From Flavobacterium pectinovorum (GTDB lineage: Bacteria; Bacteroidota; Bacteroidia; Flavobacteriales; Flavobacteriaceae), in contig NZ_JAFEVZ010000004.1 in assembly GCF_022802975.1 (NCBI RefSeq), forward strand, positions 186,001 to 250,000: DNA of 64,000 bases, read 5' to 3'. The notes under the pieces are model-generated. The model was given only the letters and a program-made list of their open reading frames with translations. It was not told where the DNA came from and searched no databases. This document shows positions 1 through 8,942 of this stretch, piece by piece; within the stretch, counting starts at the first letter, position 1; the number at the start of each line of letters is the position of its first letter. A program made the translations under genes and the position numbers.

Positions 1-2
1 AA

Positions 3-959
3 TTATATAGCGCTGTTTTTAAATATTTTAAAATAGAGCAAAATATTGTTTTCACTTCAAACCGATATAAAATTCCTTTTGACAAAGATTTTGAAAGTCA
101 CGAAAATCTAAGTGAGTTTTTGTTTTATTTCCCGGGCATTAAAAAATACCTTACTCCAACTGAAATTGAATATCGTTTACCACTTTTTCCAAATTATTTA
201 GGAAATAACAATGGATTATTCATTAAAGAGAAAATTTTCGCGGGCGTTTCTATGGGAATTGGAGAAGTAAATTTTATCGAAATTCCGGGAACTGAGATTA
301 CGCATGACTATATGGATATTACAGTTGATTTTACACAAGATATTGAAAATCCTCTGGTTACAAGTAATATGACCTATGGAGGGTATTCCGGATTAAACTT
401 TCAACCCTTAAAAGACTTTGTTTCGGCAGATCAATATAAAACAATGCTGAAAAATATTTCTGAAAATTATACCCTGCAAGGCGAATACAAAACGCTTACT
501 ACAGAAAATGACGGAACGGATTTTATTGGTAAAAAACCTTACAAACTAAATGTAACTTTTGATGGAAAAGAGATGATCCAAAAAGCAGGAGAGAATTATT
601 TGTTCTCTGTTGGACAGACTATTGGAAGACAAATGGAACTTTATCAAAAAGACAAACGTATGCTCCCAATAGAGATTCAGTATCCGCATTACTACACCCG
701 AAAAATTAAAATCATATTACCGGAAGGTGCAACTATCAAAAATCTGGATAAATTTGTAATGGATTTCAAAACAGAGCTTGGCGGTAAAACTGAAGCTGCT
801 TTTACAAGTAATTATACTCAAAACAAGAATGAAATTACGGTTGAAAACACGGAATTTTATAACCTTATAAATTATCCTTTAACCAGTTTTGAGCAATACA
901 AAGCTGTTATCAATGCCGCAGCAGATTTTAATAAAATTGTAGTTGTTGTTGCAAAATAA
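3..959 (+). CDS. C-terminal part of a transglutaminase-like/DUF3857-family protein (5' end outside window)
   Basis: The reading frame is open from base 3 with no stop, so the gene begins upstream of the window. An internal TTG at 120 is not a credible start. The visible 318 residues begin in what looks like the end of a transglutaminase-like fold (YLTPTE where active enzymes usually have an Asp, then a FPNYLGNNNGLFI-type turn). They continue as the long beta-rich C-terminal region seen after DUF3857/transglutaminase domains in Flavobacteria, ending NAAADFNKIVVVVAK. These proteins are usually secreted or periplasmic and their function is not established. The Thr in place of the usual Asp suggests the enzyme triad may be absent. 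Family assignment is by resemblance only, because the diagnostic N-terminal half is missing. Confidence 0.6.
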   Translation, partial: LYSAVFKYFKIEQNIVFTSNRYKIPFDKDFESHENLSEFLFYFPGIKKYLTPTEIEYRLPLFPNYLGNNNGLFIKEKIFAGVSMGIGEVNFIEIPGTEITHDYMDITVDFTQDIENPLVTSNMTYGGYSGLNFQPLKDFVSADQYKTMLKNISENYTLQGEYKTLTTENDGTDFIGKKPYKLNVTFDGKEMIQKAGENYLFSVGQTIGRQMELYQKDKRMLPIEIQYPHYYTRKIKIILPEGATIKNLDKFVMDFKTELGGKTEAAFTSNYTQNKNEITVENTEFYNLINYPLTSFEQYKAVINAAADFNKIVVVVAK

Positions 960-982
960 ATAACCCTAAGTTATAAAAAAAT

Positions 983-1025
983 AAACCCGACAGTGTTTTA
1001 AAGAAACTGTCGGGTTTGTTTTTTT
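983..1025 (+). terminator. Rho-independent terminator
   Basis: A 12-bp stem (983-994 with 1006-1017, core CCCGACAGT/ACTGTCGGG) is followed by a T-rich run. It lies 24 bases after the stop of the preceding gene and ahead of the convergent gene ending at 1051. Confidence 0.85.
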
Positions 1026-1050
1026 ATAATTTAATCTAAATCTTTAATAG

Positions 1051-1461
1051 TTAAACATTAAAAATATTATACACAATAATATGTTCATCATAATTAATGT
1101 ACAGCTGTTTACGGTAGTCTTGTTTTTTGCGTGTAATAATTGAAATTTTGCAGTCGATACCACTATTGTCTTTACATACAAATGAATAGACAATATCAGT
1201 GTCATTTTCTTCCCGCTCGATGTACTCAATGATATTAAAAAGTTGTATTTCTTGTGAATACACCACGATTCGATGTTTCTCAGTATCTAAAATAACCGAA
1301 AGATTAACCAGATCCAAATTAGACCATTCGCCCCATTTTCCTTTATCATTTTTTTCTAAAACACTAAAACCCGATGTTTTAAAACGATAAGACTGACTGT
1401 AGGTTTGTTGTATTCCTAATCCGAGAAAAAGAACTAATATATAGTTTCGTAAAATTTTCAT
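1051..1461 (-). CDS. small secreted protein of unknown function
   Basis: This gene encodes 136 residues. The start is placed at 1461, where MKILRNYILVLFLGLGIQQ opens a typical signal peptide with a likely cut after TYSQ. A longer in-frame version starting at 1530 would overlap the upstream gene and bury the signal, so it is rejected. The mature part is about 113 residues, mixed and beta-rich with two Cys (FVCKDNSGIDCK) that could form a disulfide. I do not recognise a family. It is the last gene of a leftward run after the flavin oxidoreductase (19-base gap) and probably shares its transcript. A role in the cell envelope or outside the cell is inferred from the signal peptide alone. Confidence 0.6.
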   Translation of the reverse strand: MKILRNYILVLFLGLGIQQTYSQSYRFKTSGFSVLEKNDKGKWGEWSNLDLVNLSVILDTEKHRIVVYSQEIQLFNIIEYIEREENDTDIVYSFVCKDNSGIDCKISIITRKKQDYRKQLYINYDEHIIVYNIFNV

Positions 1462-1480
1462 AATGTAGTTATAGGGGCTA

Positions 1481-2425
1481 TTAAAACTCAAATTTACTTT
1501 TTTCCTGATAAGCAGCTTCAAAATCGGCAATCATTTCATTGATTATTTTTTCGACAGGCAAAATTTCATGAATCAGTCCCGCTATTTGTCCAATTTCAAG
1601 TTCTCCTTCTTCAAGATCGCCTTCAAACATTCCTTTTTTTGCTCGTGCTCTTCCTAAAAGTTGCACTAAATCTTCTTTTGAAGGACATTTTTTATATAAA
1701 TCCTGAACATCTTCATAAAATTTATTTTTAATCAAACGTACAGGTGCTAATTCTTTTAGTGTCAATTGTGTATCACCTTCTTTTATATCAACTATCTTTT
1801 GTTTGAAATTATGGTGGGAAGATGATTCTGTTGAGGCAGCAAAACGACTGCCTACCTGAACTCCGTCAGCTCCTAAAATCATTGTTGCCAGCATTCCTCT
1901 TCCTGTCGCAATACCGCCTGCAGCAATAATAGGTATCTGGATTTTTTCTTTTACCATCGGAATCAAAGTCAGGGTTGTAGTTTCCTCACGACCATTGTGT
2001 CCTCCGGCTTCAAAACCTTCAGCTACAATAGCGTCAACTCCCGCTTCTTGTGCTTTTAAAGCAAAAATACTACTGCTGACCACATGAACAACCGTAATTC
2101 CTTTTGATTTTAAAAATGAAGTCCACGCTTTAGGATTTCCTGCCGAAGTAAAAACAATTTTCACACCTTCCTCAACCACTATGTTCATGATTTCTTCAAT
2201 ATTTGGATATAACATCGGAATATTGACACCAAACGGTTTATCTGTAGCTTTTTTGCATTTCTGAATGTGTTCGCGTAAAACTTCGGGATACATTGAACCT
2301 GCACCAATAAGTCCTAATCCTCCGGCATTACTTACTGCAGAAGCTAATTTATAGCCGCTGTTCCAAATCATTCCACCCTGAACAATTGGGTATTTTATAT
2401 TAAAAAGCTGAGTGATTTTATTCAT
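1481..2425 (-). CDS. NAD(P)H-dependent flavin oxidoreductase (nitronate monooxygenase / FabK-like)
   Basis: This is a 314-residue cytoplasmic FMN-dependent TIM-barrel enzyme of the 2-nitropropane dioxygenase family. Visible signatures are the N-terminal PIVQGGMIW loop, FEAGGHNG (the His used in catalysis in nitronate monooxygenases), AAGGIATGRGM and the FMN-phosphate loop GADGVQVGSRF. Members oxidise alkyl nitronates or, in the FabK branch, reduce enoyl-ACP. The sequence alone does not settle which applies here. The gene lies 10 bases downstream of the S8 protease in a run starting with mnmA. The length is normal for the family. Confidence 0.85.
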   Translation of the reverse strand: MNKITQLFNIKYPIVQGGMIWNSGYKLASAVSNAGGLGLIGAGSMYPEVLREHIQKCKKATDKPFGVNIPMLYPNIEEIMNIVVEEGVKIVFTSAGNPKAWTSFLKSKGITVVHVVSSSIFALKAQEAGVDAIVAEGFEAGGHNGREETTTLTLIPMVKEKIQIPIIAAGGIATGRGMLATMILGADGVQVGSRFAASTESSSHHNFKQKIVDIKEGDTQLTLKELAPVRLIKNKFYEDVQDLYKKCPSKEDLVQLLGRARAKKGMFEGDLEEGELEIGQIAGLIHEILPVEKIINEMIADFEAAYQEKSKFEF

Positions 2426-2435
2426 TCAAAAATTA

Positions 2436-4040
2436 TTATTGTTTTATAATCTTTCCTGTTTTGTGAAAACCATCTGCCTCAAAAGTATAAAAATACAGTC
2501 CGCTTTTTAATGATTCTACTGAAACAACCGAATTTTGCTCCGTAATTTTTTTGTCTAATACCTTTTGCCCTAAAACAGAATAAATTGAAACCTTACCATT
2601 ATTAATTTCATTTGAAAACGAAAACACAATATGGGTACTTGCAGGATTTGGATATACCTTAAAATTATCATTTACAAAACTATCAACCGTTAGGGTAGTT
2701 CCAAAATTAGGAATTCCGTAACCGTAGTTATTATCCGGTGTTAAATACTTATCAGAAGACTGAATGACCATATTTCTAATTTCCTGGTTTGTTTTTGTTG
2801 GAAAAGCCTGCCATAAACAAGCAATCATTCCGGCCATGATTGGGCATGAAAATGAAGTTCCATCGGAAACTCCAATATTCCCCGAAGAATCAGAAATAAC
2901 GGCATCTTTGCCTTGCGCCATAACATCAGGTTTTATCCTGCCGTCATAACTTGGACCTATAGAACTAAAAGATGATCTCGCTTTTGCGGCATTAACAGCT
3001 CCAACCGCAATAACAGAAACGGCATCAGCAGGTCCGCCAATATGTTTTTCGGTCTGTCCGCCTTCATTTCCGGCAGCAGCAACCACAATCATACCTTTAC
3101 TAAAAGCTATTTCTGCACCACGCGAAATAAAAGTAGTCGCTCCATTCATATCACTGTAGGTGTAATTATAATTTGGATTATCCCGCTGGGCAAAATACCC
3201 TAATGAAGTAGTAATGATATCGACACCCAGACTATCTGCTTTTTCAGCTGCTTCAACCCAAAGTGATTCTTCTAAAGGCTCTTCTGTGGCATCAATTTCG
3301 GTTCTAAACAAATAATAAGAAGCATCCGGAGCAGTACCTATTAAAGAATTTTCTTTGTAAGCTCCCATTGTAGAAAGTACTAAGGTTCCATGGCTCCCTC
3401 CGGTATAAAAATTGGCTTTTCTGGAAACATAATCATACCCCCCTAAAATCAGGTTATTATCACGTAGTCTCTGAAAAGGCTGAGCCGTGTTTACACCCGG
3501 AAAACCTGCGTCCATAACAGCAATTATTTTTCCGGTTCCGGTATAATTTTGCTGATGCAAAACATGTCCGTTAAGCATCTGAATTTGGTTAGCCGAAGAA
3601 CCATAGTTATAATTAACTGTTGTATTTAGTTTTTCTGCTGTTTGAGAAATTTTAGTTTCTGCAGCTTTTTTTCCGGTTAAATTCAAAGATTTATTTGCAA
3701 AAACTACTTTATCGACAAATGAAATTGATTTTAAAGCTAAAATATTAGCCTGACTTCCCTGAATATGAAGCGCATTCAACCATTTTGATTTAGCCAGAAC
3801 AGTTATCCCGGTACTTGATTTTATCTGAGCAACGTATGTTGTTTCTAAAGGAGCATCTGTAAAATTCAAAGCAATACTTTGATTCGTTCTTCGATCCTGA
3901 GCACGCTGTGAAAGTATTAATGAAGGTGAGTTTAAATAAATCTGCGCATTTGGCTTCGCATTAAAATATACCCAGACATCTTCCTGCGAAAACATCACAG
4001 TAGAAATCAACAAAAATAAAACAGCGTAATGTATCTTCAT
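2436..4040 (-). CDS. secreted S8 subtilisin-like protease with type IX sorting domain
   Basis: This is a 534-residue exported serine protease. A signal peptide (cut near SQ at residue 19) is followed by an inhibitor-like propeptide. The S8 catalytic domain follows, with Asp177 (AVMDAGF), His217 (GGSHGT), oxyanion Asn325 (AAAGNEG) and Ser396 (SDGTSFSCP), so the triad is complete. The last ~75 residues, starting FKVYPNPAS and ending GLYFYTFEADGFHKTGKIIK, are a type A Por/T9SS C-terminal sorting domain. This predicts translocation by the type IX system and surface anchoring or release. It lies 47 bases downstream of mnmA with no visible terminator between them. The substrate is unknown; nutrition or processing of surface proteins is plausible. 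Confidence 0.93.
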   Translation of the reverse strand: MKIHYAVLFLLISTVMFSQEDVWVYFNAKPNAQIYLNSPSLILSQRAQDRRTNQSIALNFTDAPLETTYVAQIKSSTGITVLAKSKWLNALHIQGSQANILALKSISFVDKVVFANKSLNLTGKKAAETKISQTAEKLNTTVNYNYGSSANQIQMLNGHVLHQQNYTGTGKIIAVMDAGFPGVNTAQPFQRLRDNNLILGGYDYVSRKANFYTGGSHGTLVLSTMGAYKENSLIGTAPDASYYLFRTEIDATEEPLEESLWVEAAEKADSLGVDIITTSLGYFAQRDNPNYNYTYSDMNGATTFISRGAEIAFSKGMIVVAAAGNEGGQTEKHIGGPADAVSVIAVGAVNAAKARSSFSSIGPSYDGRIKPDVMAQGKDAVISDSSGNIGVSDGTSFSCPIMAGMIACLWQAFPTKTNQEIRNMVIQSSDKYLTPDNNYGYGIPNFGTTLTVDSFVNDNFKVYPNPASTHIVFSFSNEINNGKVSIYSVLGQKVLDKKITEQNSVVSVESLKSGLYFYTFEADGFHKTGKIIKQ

Positions 4041-4087
4041 AACAATTTACTTTTTTAAGGTAAGAACCTTGATAAAAAAGTATAAAG

Positions 4088-5275
4088 CTATGAAATTACT
4101 CCCGAACCAACTAATTCATTTTCTAAATGCCAGGCAACAAATTGTCCTTCAGTAATAGCTGATTGCGGTTCTTCAAAATGAACATACATTCCGTCTTCAA
4201 ATTGGTGTAATGTTGCCTTTTGTAAAGGCTGACGATAACGAATTCTTGCCATTACTTCCATAGTTTCTCCAGCCTTCAAAGCCAGATCAGTACGAATCCA
4301 GTGTACTTCAGATTTTTCTATAAACAATGCTTTTTTAAACAATCCGGGATGATTGCTTGTAAGACCTGTGTAAATCGTGTTGGTTTCAACATCTGTTGCA
4401 ATCACAAATAACGGATCAGTAGTTCCACCAACATTTAATCCTTTTCTTTGCCCGACAGTAAAATAATGAGCTCCCTGATGTTTACCCATAATTTTCCCCA
4501 TCTCAGGACTATAATTTAATTTTTTGGCTTCAATTTTCAATTCTTCTTCCAAAGATAATCCGGCTGGCTTTTCAACAGCATAAATCGGATCATTTTTATC
4601 AATCTGAACAATTTTCCCTTCTTTAGGCTGCAATTTTTGTTGTAAAAATTCCGGCAAACGAACTTTTCCGATAAAACAAAGTCCTTGCGAATCTTTCTTT
4701 TCTGCTGTTACCAATTCCATTTCAGCAGCAATTTCACGAACTTCAGGTTTAGTCAATGCGCCAATTGGAAATAATGCTTTAGCCAATTGTTCCTGAGATA
4801 ACTGACATAAAAAGTACGATTGATCTTTGTTATTATCCGCTCCGGCGATTAACTGATAAACTGGTTTACCATCAACTTCAATTTCACTTTTTTGACAATA
4901 ATGTCCTGTTGCCACATAATCAGCCCCCAGACTCAAGGCAATTTTCATGAAAACATCAAATTTGATTTCGCGGTTACAAAGCACGTCAGGATTTGGAGTT
5001 CTTCCTTTTTCGTATTCGTTGAACATGTAATCAACGATTTTTTCTTTGTATTCTTCGCTTAAATCAACAGTCTGAAACGGTATTCCGAGTTTTTCTGCTA
5101 CCAACAAGGCATCATTACTGTCTTCTAACCAAGGACATTCATTGGAAATCGTAACAGAGTCATCGTGCCAGTTTTTCATAAAAAGGCCAATAACTTCATA
5201 TCCCTGCTGTTGTAGCAAATAAGCGGCAACACTGGAATCTACTCCTCCGGAAAGTCCGACAACTACACGTTTCAT
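4088..5275 (-). CDS. mnmA: tRNA-specific 2-thiouridylase MnmA
   Basis: MnmA installs the 2-thio group on U34 of tRNA-Lys, -Glu and -Gln, using ATP and sulfur relayed as a persulfide. The 395-residue protein has the PP-loop GLSGGVDSS at residues 7-15 and the catalytic cysteine pair Cys100 ([11 protein letters not shown]) and Cys200 ([10 protein letters not shown]). The tRNA-recognition and C-terminal beta-barrel portions ([11 protein letters not shown]) also match the family. The length matches flavobacterial MnmA. A -7 promoter box lies 31 bases upstream. Genes downstream on the same strand (protease, flavin enzyme, small secreted protein) may be cotranscribed but show no functional link. Confidence 0.97.
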   Translation of the reverse strand: MKRVVVGLSGGVDSSVAAYLLQQQGYEVIGLFMKNWHDDSVTISNECPWLEDSNDALLVAEKLGIPFQTVDLSEEYKEKIVDYMFNEYEKGRTPNPDVLCNREIKFDVFMKIALSLGADYVATGHYCQKSEIEVDGKPVYQLIAGADNNKDQSYFLCQLSQEQLAKALFPIGALTKPEVREIAAEMELVTAEKKDSQGLCFIGKVRLPEFLQQKLQPKEGKIVQIDKNDPIYAVEKPAGLSLEEELKIEAKKLNYSPEMGKIMGKHQGAHYFTVGQRKGLNVGGTTDPLFVIATDVETNTIYTGLTSNHPGLFKKALFIEKSEVHWIRTDLALKAGETMEVMARIRYRQPLQKATLHQFEDGMYVHFEEPQSAITEGQFVAWHLENELVGSGVIS

Positions 5276-5305
5276 TCTAAATTGTTTATGTTTTTACAAG
5301 GGTGC

Positions 5306-5313
5306 AAAGATAA
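5306..5313 (-). promoter_or_regulatory. Bacteroidota -7 promoter box for mnmA
   Basis: On the minus strand this reads TATCTTTG, an exact match to TAnnTTTG, the sigma-A type -7 element of Bacteroidota. It lies about 30 bases before the mnmA start. No convincing -33 element can be assigned. Confidence 0.55.
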
Positions 5314-5411
5314 ATCAAATTATAGATAATTCGAACAGTTTTGATTAGTTTATGTAATAAAAGAGTAGATAAAACTTATAGCTTTTTTAGAATATGTTTT
5401 CAAATATATTA

Positions 5412-6116
5412 TTATTCCATTTTGGGCTTTGAGTCAGCCTGATAGTTACTTTTAGGATCACTCATATTAACTTCTTTGGTTAATTTCCCTTTTAGATAAA
5501 ATTGCCACTTTCCAGCTTTTTTTCCGTTTAGGAATTTACCTTTAGAAGCCACCACTCCATCCGAATCATAAAAAACCGCATCACCATTATATTGATTATT
5601 AGCATATGTTGTTTGCTCTAAAATGATTCCGTTCTGTCCAAATTTTTTATAAACACCTTCTTTCAGACCATTTTTATACGTCATTTCTTCGGCCACTTTT
5701 TCATTTGGATAATAAACCGTTCTTTTTCCTTCCAGCTTTCCGTTTTTATAGTTTTCAAGCGTCATGATTACTTTTGAAGCCTTATGGTAATATTTCCATT
5801 CGCCTTCATAATTTTTCCCGATCACTTTTCCTTCGCTTACCTTGTTGTTTTTCTGGTCATAAAAAATAGTGTAGGCACTTCCGTCATTTGCAGTAAAATC
5901 ACGGGTTGCTATTACATCGCCTTTTTTAGTATCATCAAAAAACTTAAAAACTCCAACTTCTTTTCCGTGACTGAATGTACCTTCATAACGTGGTCTTTTC
6001 GAAACTTCATAAATACCTTTCCAAACACCGTCTTTTTTTCCGTTGGCATCCAGTTTATTAAAATCCTGCGCAAAACCTACTGCGCTTATCAAAAACAAAA
6101 TCCAAAAATTCTTCAT
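5412..6116 (-). CDS. secreted MORN-repeat (YwqK-like) protein
   Basis: This 234-residue protein has a signal peptide (MKNFWILFLISAVGFAQ). It is followed by about seven tandem MORN-like repeats of roughly 20-24 residues of the form NGKKDGVWKGIY, NGKLEGKRTVYY, NGLKEGVYKKF and NGKKAGKWQFY. Such proteins are widespread in Bacteroidota and are often labelled YwqK-family antitoxins. That label is unsafe here because no toxin gene is adjacent and the protein is exported. The repeats form an extended beta sheet whose role is unknown. It is transcribed alone, with its own promoter box upstream. Confidence 0.8.
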   Translation of the reverse strand: MKNFWILFLISAVGFAQDFNKLDANGKKDGVWKGIYEVSKRPRYEGTFSHGKEVGVFKFFDDTKKGDVIATRDFTANDGSAYTIFYDQKNNKVSEGKVIGKNYEGEWKYYHKASKVIMTLENYKNGKLEGKRTVYYPNEKVAEEMTYKNGLKEGVYKKFGQNGIILEQTTYANNQYNGDAVFYDSDGVVASKGKFLNGKKAGKWQFYLKGKLTKEVNMSDPKSNYQADSKPKME

Positions 6117-6160
6117 ATTTTCTTTTTCTATATAACAACAAAGATTGCATTTTAGTATTG

Positions 6161-6168
6161 CAAAGGTA
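6161..6168 (-). promoter_or_regulatory. -7 promoter box for the MORN-repeat gene
   Basis: The minus strand reads TACCTTTG, an exact TAnnTTTG match, 45 bases upstream of the start at 6116. Confidence 0.55.
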
Positions 6169-6449
6169 TAACCATTTAAACAGAAACATCTTTATTTTTT
6201 TCAATAAAAAATCGTTAAAAACTAAAGGCAAAAATACTTCAGAGCTTTTTGCTAAAAAAACAAAAATCAAACAAAACCCTACATTCAGACAGTCTATTGG
6301 CTATAACTTATAAGATTTCAAAGATTTTTTTGAAGAAATAAAATTTTAAAAGCTTTTTATAATTAATTGAATAACTTTTGCAATTTAAACTATATTCGCA
6401 AAAAATAAATTTGCAAAAAAATATAAACCAAATCTAAATTCGGACCTTG
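6169..6449. other. divergent intergenic region, no gene seen
   Basis: An AT-rich stretch separates the divergent MORN-repeat gene and the small secreted gene at 6450. Apart from the promoter box at 6161 I see only A/T runs. A TATATTCG at about 6391 is one base off the -7 consensus and could serve the rightward gene. There is no coding frame with credible codon use and no clear hairpin. Confidence 0.4.
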
Positions 6450-6899
6450 ATGAAATCTTTAAAACTACTCTTTCTTATCCTTTTTACAGGTACCTTACAA
6501 TTACATGCGCAGGCTAAAATTGAATCTATCATCTATAAATTCCATCCACATTATATGACTACCGAAATAGGTCATACTGTAGCTGGTACATACTTGATTG
6601 AAGGAAAAAAACAACCCATTATTGAGATTAATGCTGATGGTACGGGTATTTTTCAATTACCTAATTTATCTAAAAAGAAAATGACCTGGGGAATAGAATG
6701 TTCAGATGAGGGTATTCCTGTCTTCAAAGAAGGATATGACAGTTCTTCCTATACCTTTTGGTACAAAATAACTGGAACAGGTGAATGGCTTTATACGCAA
6801 TTTTTAATACTTCCAAACAAGAAAAAAATGTACCTTATGGGAGATCGTGTAAAAAGTTATGACGATTTAAGCGATGTAAATAAACCAGCCGCTAACTAA
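6450..6899 (+). CDS. small secreted protein of unknown function
   Basis: This gene encodes 149 residues. The ATG at 6450 is chosen over the TTG one codon earlier. A signal peptide (MKSLKLLFLILFTGTLQLHAQ) precedes a beta-rich domain with the pattern IIEINADGTGIFQLP ... MTWGIECSDEGIPVF ... YTFWYKITGTGEW. This pattern is reminiscent of small lipocalin-like or META-like beta-sheet domains, but no family is recognised with confidence. It stands alone between a divergent gene and fadD, 153 bases before the latter. An envelope or extracellular location is inferred from the signal peptide. Confidence 0.65.
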   Translation: MKSLKLLFLILFTGTLQLHAQAKIESIIYKFHPHYMTTEIGHTVAGTYLIEGKKQPIIEINADGTGIFQLPNLSKKKMTWGIECSDEGIPVFKEGYDSSSYTFWYKITGTGEWLYTQFLILPNKKKMYLMGDRVKSYDDLSDVNKPAAN

Positions 6900-7052
6900 T
6901 ATTTGTCACTTTTACACGAAAATGACTGCTGAAATGAAAACGTTTCGTAAAATTTATGAACCTACTCAAAAATTTCACTTTTTTATTTCATAAAAATAAA
7001 AATCATACCTTATTTTTATTTAATTTGCAGTAAACTTCAATATATCATATAA

Positions 7053-8831
7053 ATGGTTACAATCACACGCCTTTTTGATTTTCCTTATTACCAACAAGAA
7101 ACCTACAATCTTCCTGTTGCACTGGCCACCAAAAAAAATGGAGTTTGGGAAAAAACATCCAGTACTGACTATATTGCCAAAGCAAATGCTGTTTCAAGGG
7201 CATTATTGCGTCTGGGCGTTCAAAAAGATGATAAAATTGCTTTAATAACTTCAAGTAACCGCACGGAGTGGAACATCATGGACATTGGTATTCTACAGAC
7301 AGGAGCGCAAAACGTTCCAATATATCCAACGATTGCCGAAGAAGATTACGAATATATTTTAAACCATAGCGGGAGTATTTATTGTTTTGTTTCTGATGAA
7401 GAAGTACTTCAGAAAGTAAATGCCATAAAAGCAAATGTTCCCACATTAAAAGAAGTTTATTCTTTTAATGATATAACTGGCTGTAAACACTGGACAGATT
7501 TACTTTATTTGGGAGAAGACCAAAGCAATCAAACAGAAGTAGAAGCCAGAAAAGAAAGCATTAAAGAAGATGATTTAGCCACTATTATTTATACTTCAGG
7601 AACTACCGGAAGACCAAAAGGTGTTATGCTTTCTCATAAAAACATTGTATCAAATGTTTTGGACAGTGCCCCAAGAATTCCGTTTGATGCAGGAAAAAGT
7701 ACCGCTTTAAGCTTCCTGCCTATCTGTCATATTTTTGAAAGAATGATTTTATACATCTATCAATATTATGGTGTTTCAGTTTATTTTGGAGAATCTATTG
7801 AAAAAATAAGTGATAACTTAAAAGAAGTTCGTCCAACTGTAATTACAGCTGTACCAAGACTTTTAGAGAAAGTTTACGATAAAATTTATGCAAAGGGATC
7901 TGAATTAACCGGCATCAAGAAAAAACTGTTTTTCTGGGCTATTGATTTAGGTTTAAAATATGAACCATACGGAGCCAATGGTTTCTGGTATGAGTTTCAG
8001 TTAAAAATTGCCCGCAAATTGATTTTCAGCAAATGGAAAGAAGGTTTGGGAGGAAATCTGGATTTGATGGTTTCCGGAAGTGCCGCTTTACAGCCACGTT
8101 TATCAAGAGTTTTTGCCGCCGCCGAAATTCCGGTTATGGAAGGTTACGGTTTATCTGAAACTTCACCCGTGATTGCTGTAAACGACCAAAGAAACAAAGG
8201 TTTTAAAATTGGAACTGTTGGAAAAGTGATCCGCAATGTTGAAGTAAAAATTGCTGCCGATGGTGAAATTCTTTGCAAAGGCCCCAATGTGATGTTAGGC
8301 TATTATAAAGATCCTGAAAAAACAGCCGAAGCTTTACAAAACGGTTATTTTCACACGGGAGATATTGGCGAAATTGACAGTGAAGGTTTCCTTAAAATTA
8401 CTGATCGTAAAAAAGAAATGTTTAAAACTTCGGGCGGAAAATACATTGCACCTCAGCTTATTGAAAACGCCATGAAACAATCTCGTTTTATTGAGCAGAT
8501 TATGGTGATTGGTGAAGGCGAAAAAATGCCGGCCGCTTTTATTCAGCCTAATTTTGAATTTGTAAAAGAATGGGCAAAAATCCACAAAATCACCCTTGGA
8601 AGTACAAATGCCGAAATCGCTTCAAACCCGGATGTAATCAAACGTATTGATGAAGAAATTGAAGGTATTAATGAAAAATTTGGTCACTGGGAAAAAATCA
8701 AACGTTTTGAGTTAACCCCGGATGTTTGGTCTATAGATGGAGGACAATTGACGCCAACCCTAAAATTAAAACGTAAAATCATTAAAGAAATCTACAAAGA
8801 TCTTTACGCTAAAATATATGGTCAAAATTAA
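7053..8831 (+). CDS. fadD: long-chain fatty acid--CoA ligase (AMP-forming)
   Basis: The enzyme activates fatty acids to acyl-CoA with ATP, feeding lipid synthesis or beta-oxidation; the beta-oxidation genes lie about 11 kb downstream. At 592 residues it is of usual length for the FadD15-like branch. The AMP-binding P-loop IIYTSGTTGRPKG is at 178-190. Further signatures are the A5 motif GYGLSETSPV, the A7 motif YFHTGDIGEID and the A8 hinge ITDRKKEMFKTSGGKYI. The ligase is cytoplasmic or membrane-associated. The upstream region (TTTAATTTGC near 7020) holds only a near match to the -7 box. A strong terminator follows. Confidence 0.92.
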   Translation: MVTITRLFDFPYYQQETYNLPVALATKKNGVWEKTSSTDYIAKANAVSRALLRLGVQKDDKIALITSSNRTEWNIMDIGILQTGAQNVPIYPTIAEEDYEYILNHSGSIYCFVSDEEVLQKVNAIKANVPTLKEVYSFNDITGCKHWTDLLYLGEDQSNQTEVEARKESIKEDDLATIIYTSGTTGRPKGVMLSHKNIVSNVLDSAPRIPFDAGKSTALSFLPICHIFERMILYIYQYYGVSVYFGESIEKISDNLKEVRPTVITAVPRLLEKVYDKIYAKGSELTGIKKKLFFWAIDLGLKYEPYGANGFWYEFQLKIARKLIFSKWKEGLGGNLDLMVSGSAALQPRLSRVFAAAEIPVMEGYGLSETSPVIAVNDQRNKGFKIGTVGKVIRNVEVKIAADGEILCKGPNVMLGYYKDPEKTAEALQNGYFHTGDIGEIDSEGFLKITDRKKEMFKTSGGKYIAPQLIENAMKQSRFIEQIMVIGEGEKMPAAFIQPNFEFVKEWAKIHKITLGSTNAEIASNPDVIKRIDEEIEGINEKFGHWEKIKRFELTPDVWSIDGGQLTPTLKLKRKIIKEIYKDLYAKIYGQN

Positions 8832-8858
8832 ATAAATCAAAATAATACAAACCAACGA

Positions 8859-8896
8859 AAAACGGCTGCCTTTTGAGAGCAGCCGTTTTATTTTTT
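8859..8896 (+). terminator. Rho-independent terminator after fadD
   Basis: An 11-bp perfect stem AAAACGGCTGC/GCAGCCGTTTT (8859-8869 with 8879-8889) with a 9-base loop is followed by ATTTTTT. Confidence 0.9.
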
Positions 8897-8942
8897 ATTC
8901 TATAGAACTCTTAAAATTATATTTTGCTTTTTAATTACCGAC

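Noticed and set aside
1462..1530. Longer version of the small secreted protein starting at 1530
   Set aside because: It would overlap the flavin oxidoreductase gene and hide a good signal peptide that begins at 1461.
5412..6116. YwqK antitoxin of a toxin-antitoxin pair
   Set aside because: The protein has a signal peptide and no toxin gene is beside it; only MORN-type repeats are supported.
6391..6398. TATATTCG as promoter for the gene at 6450
   Set aside because: It is one base off the -7 consensus and lacks a -33 partner; mentioned in the spacer note but not called as a feature.
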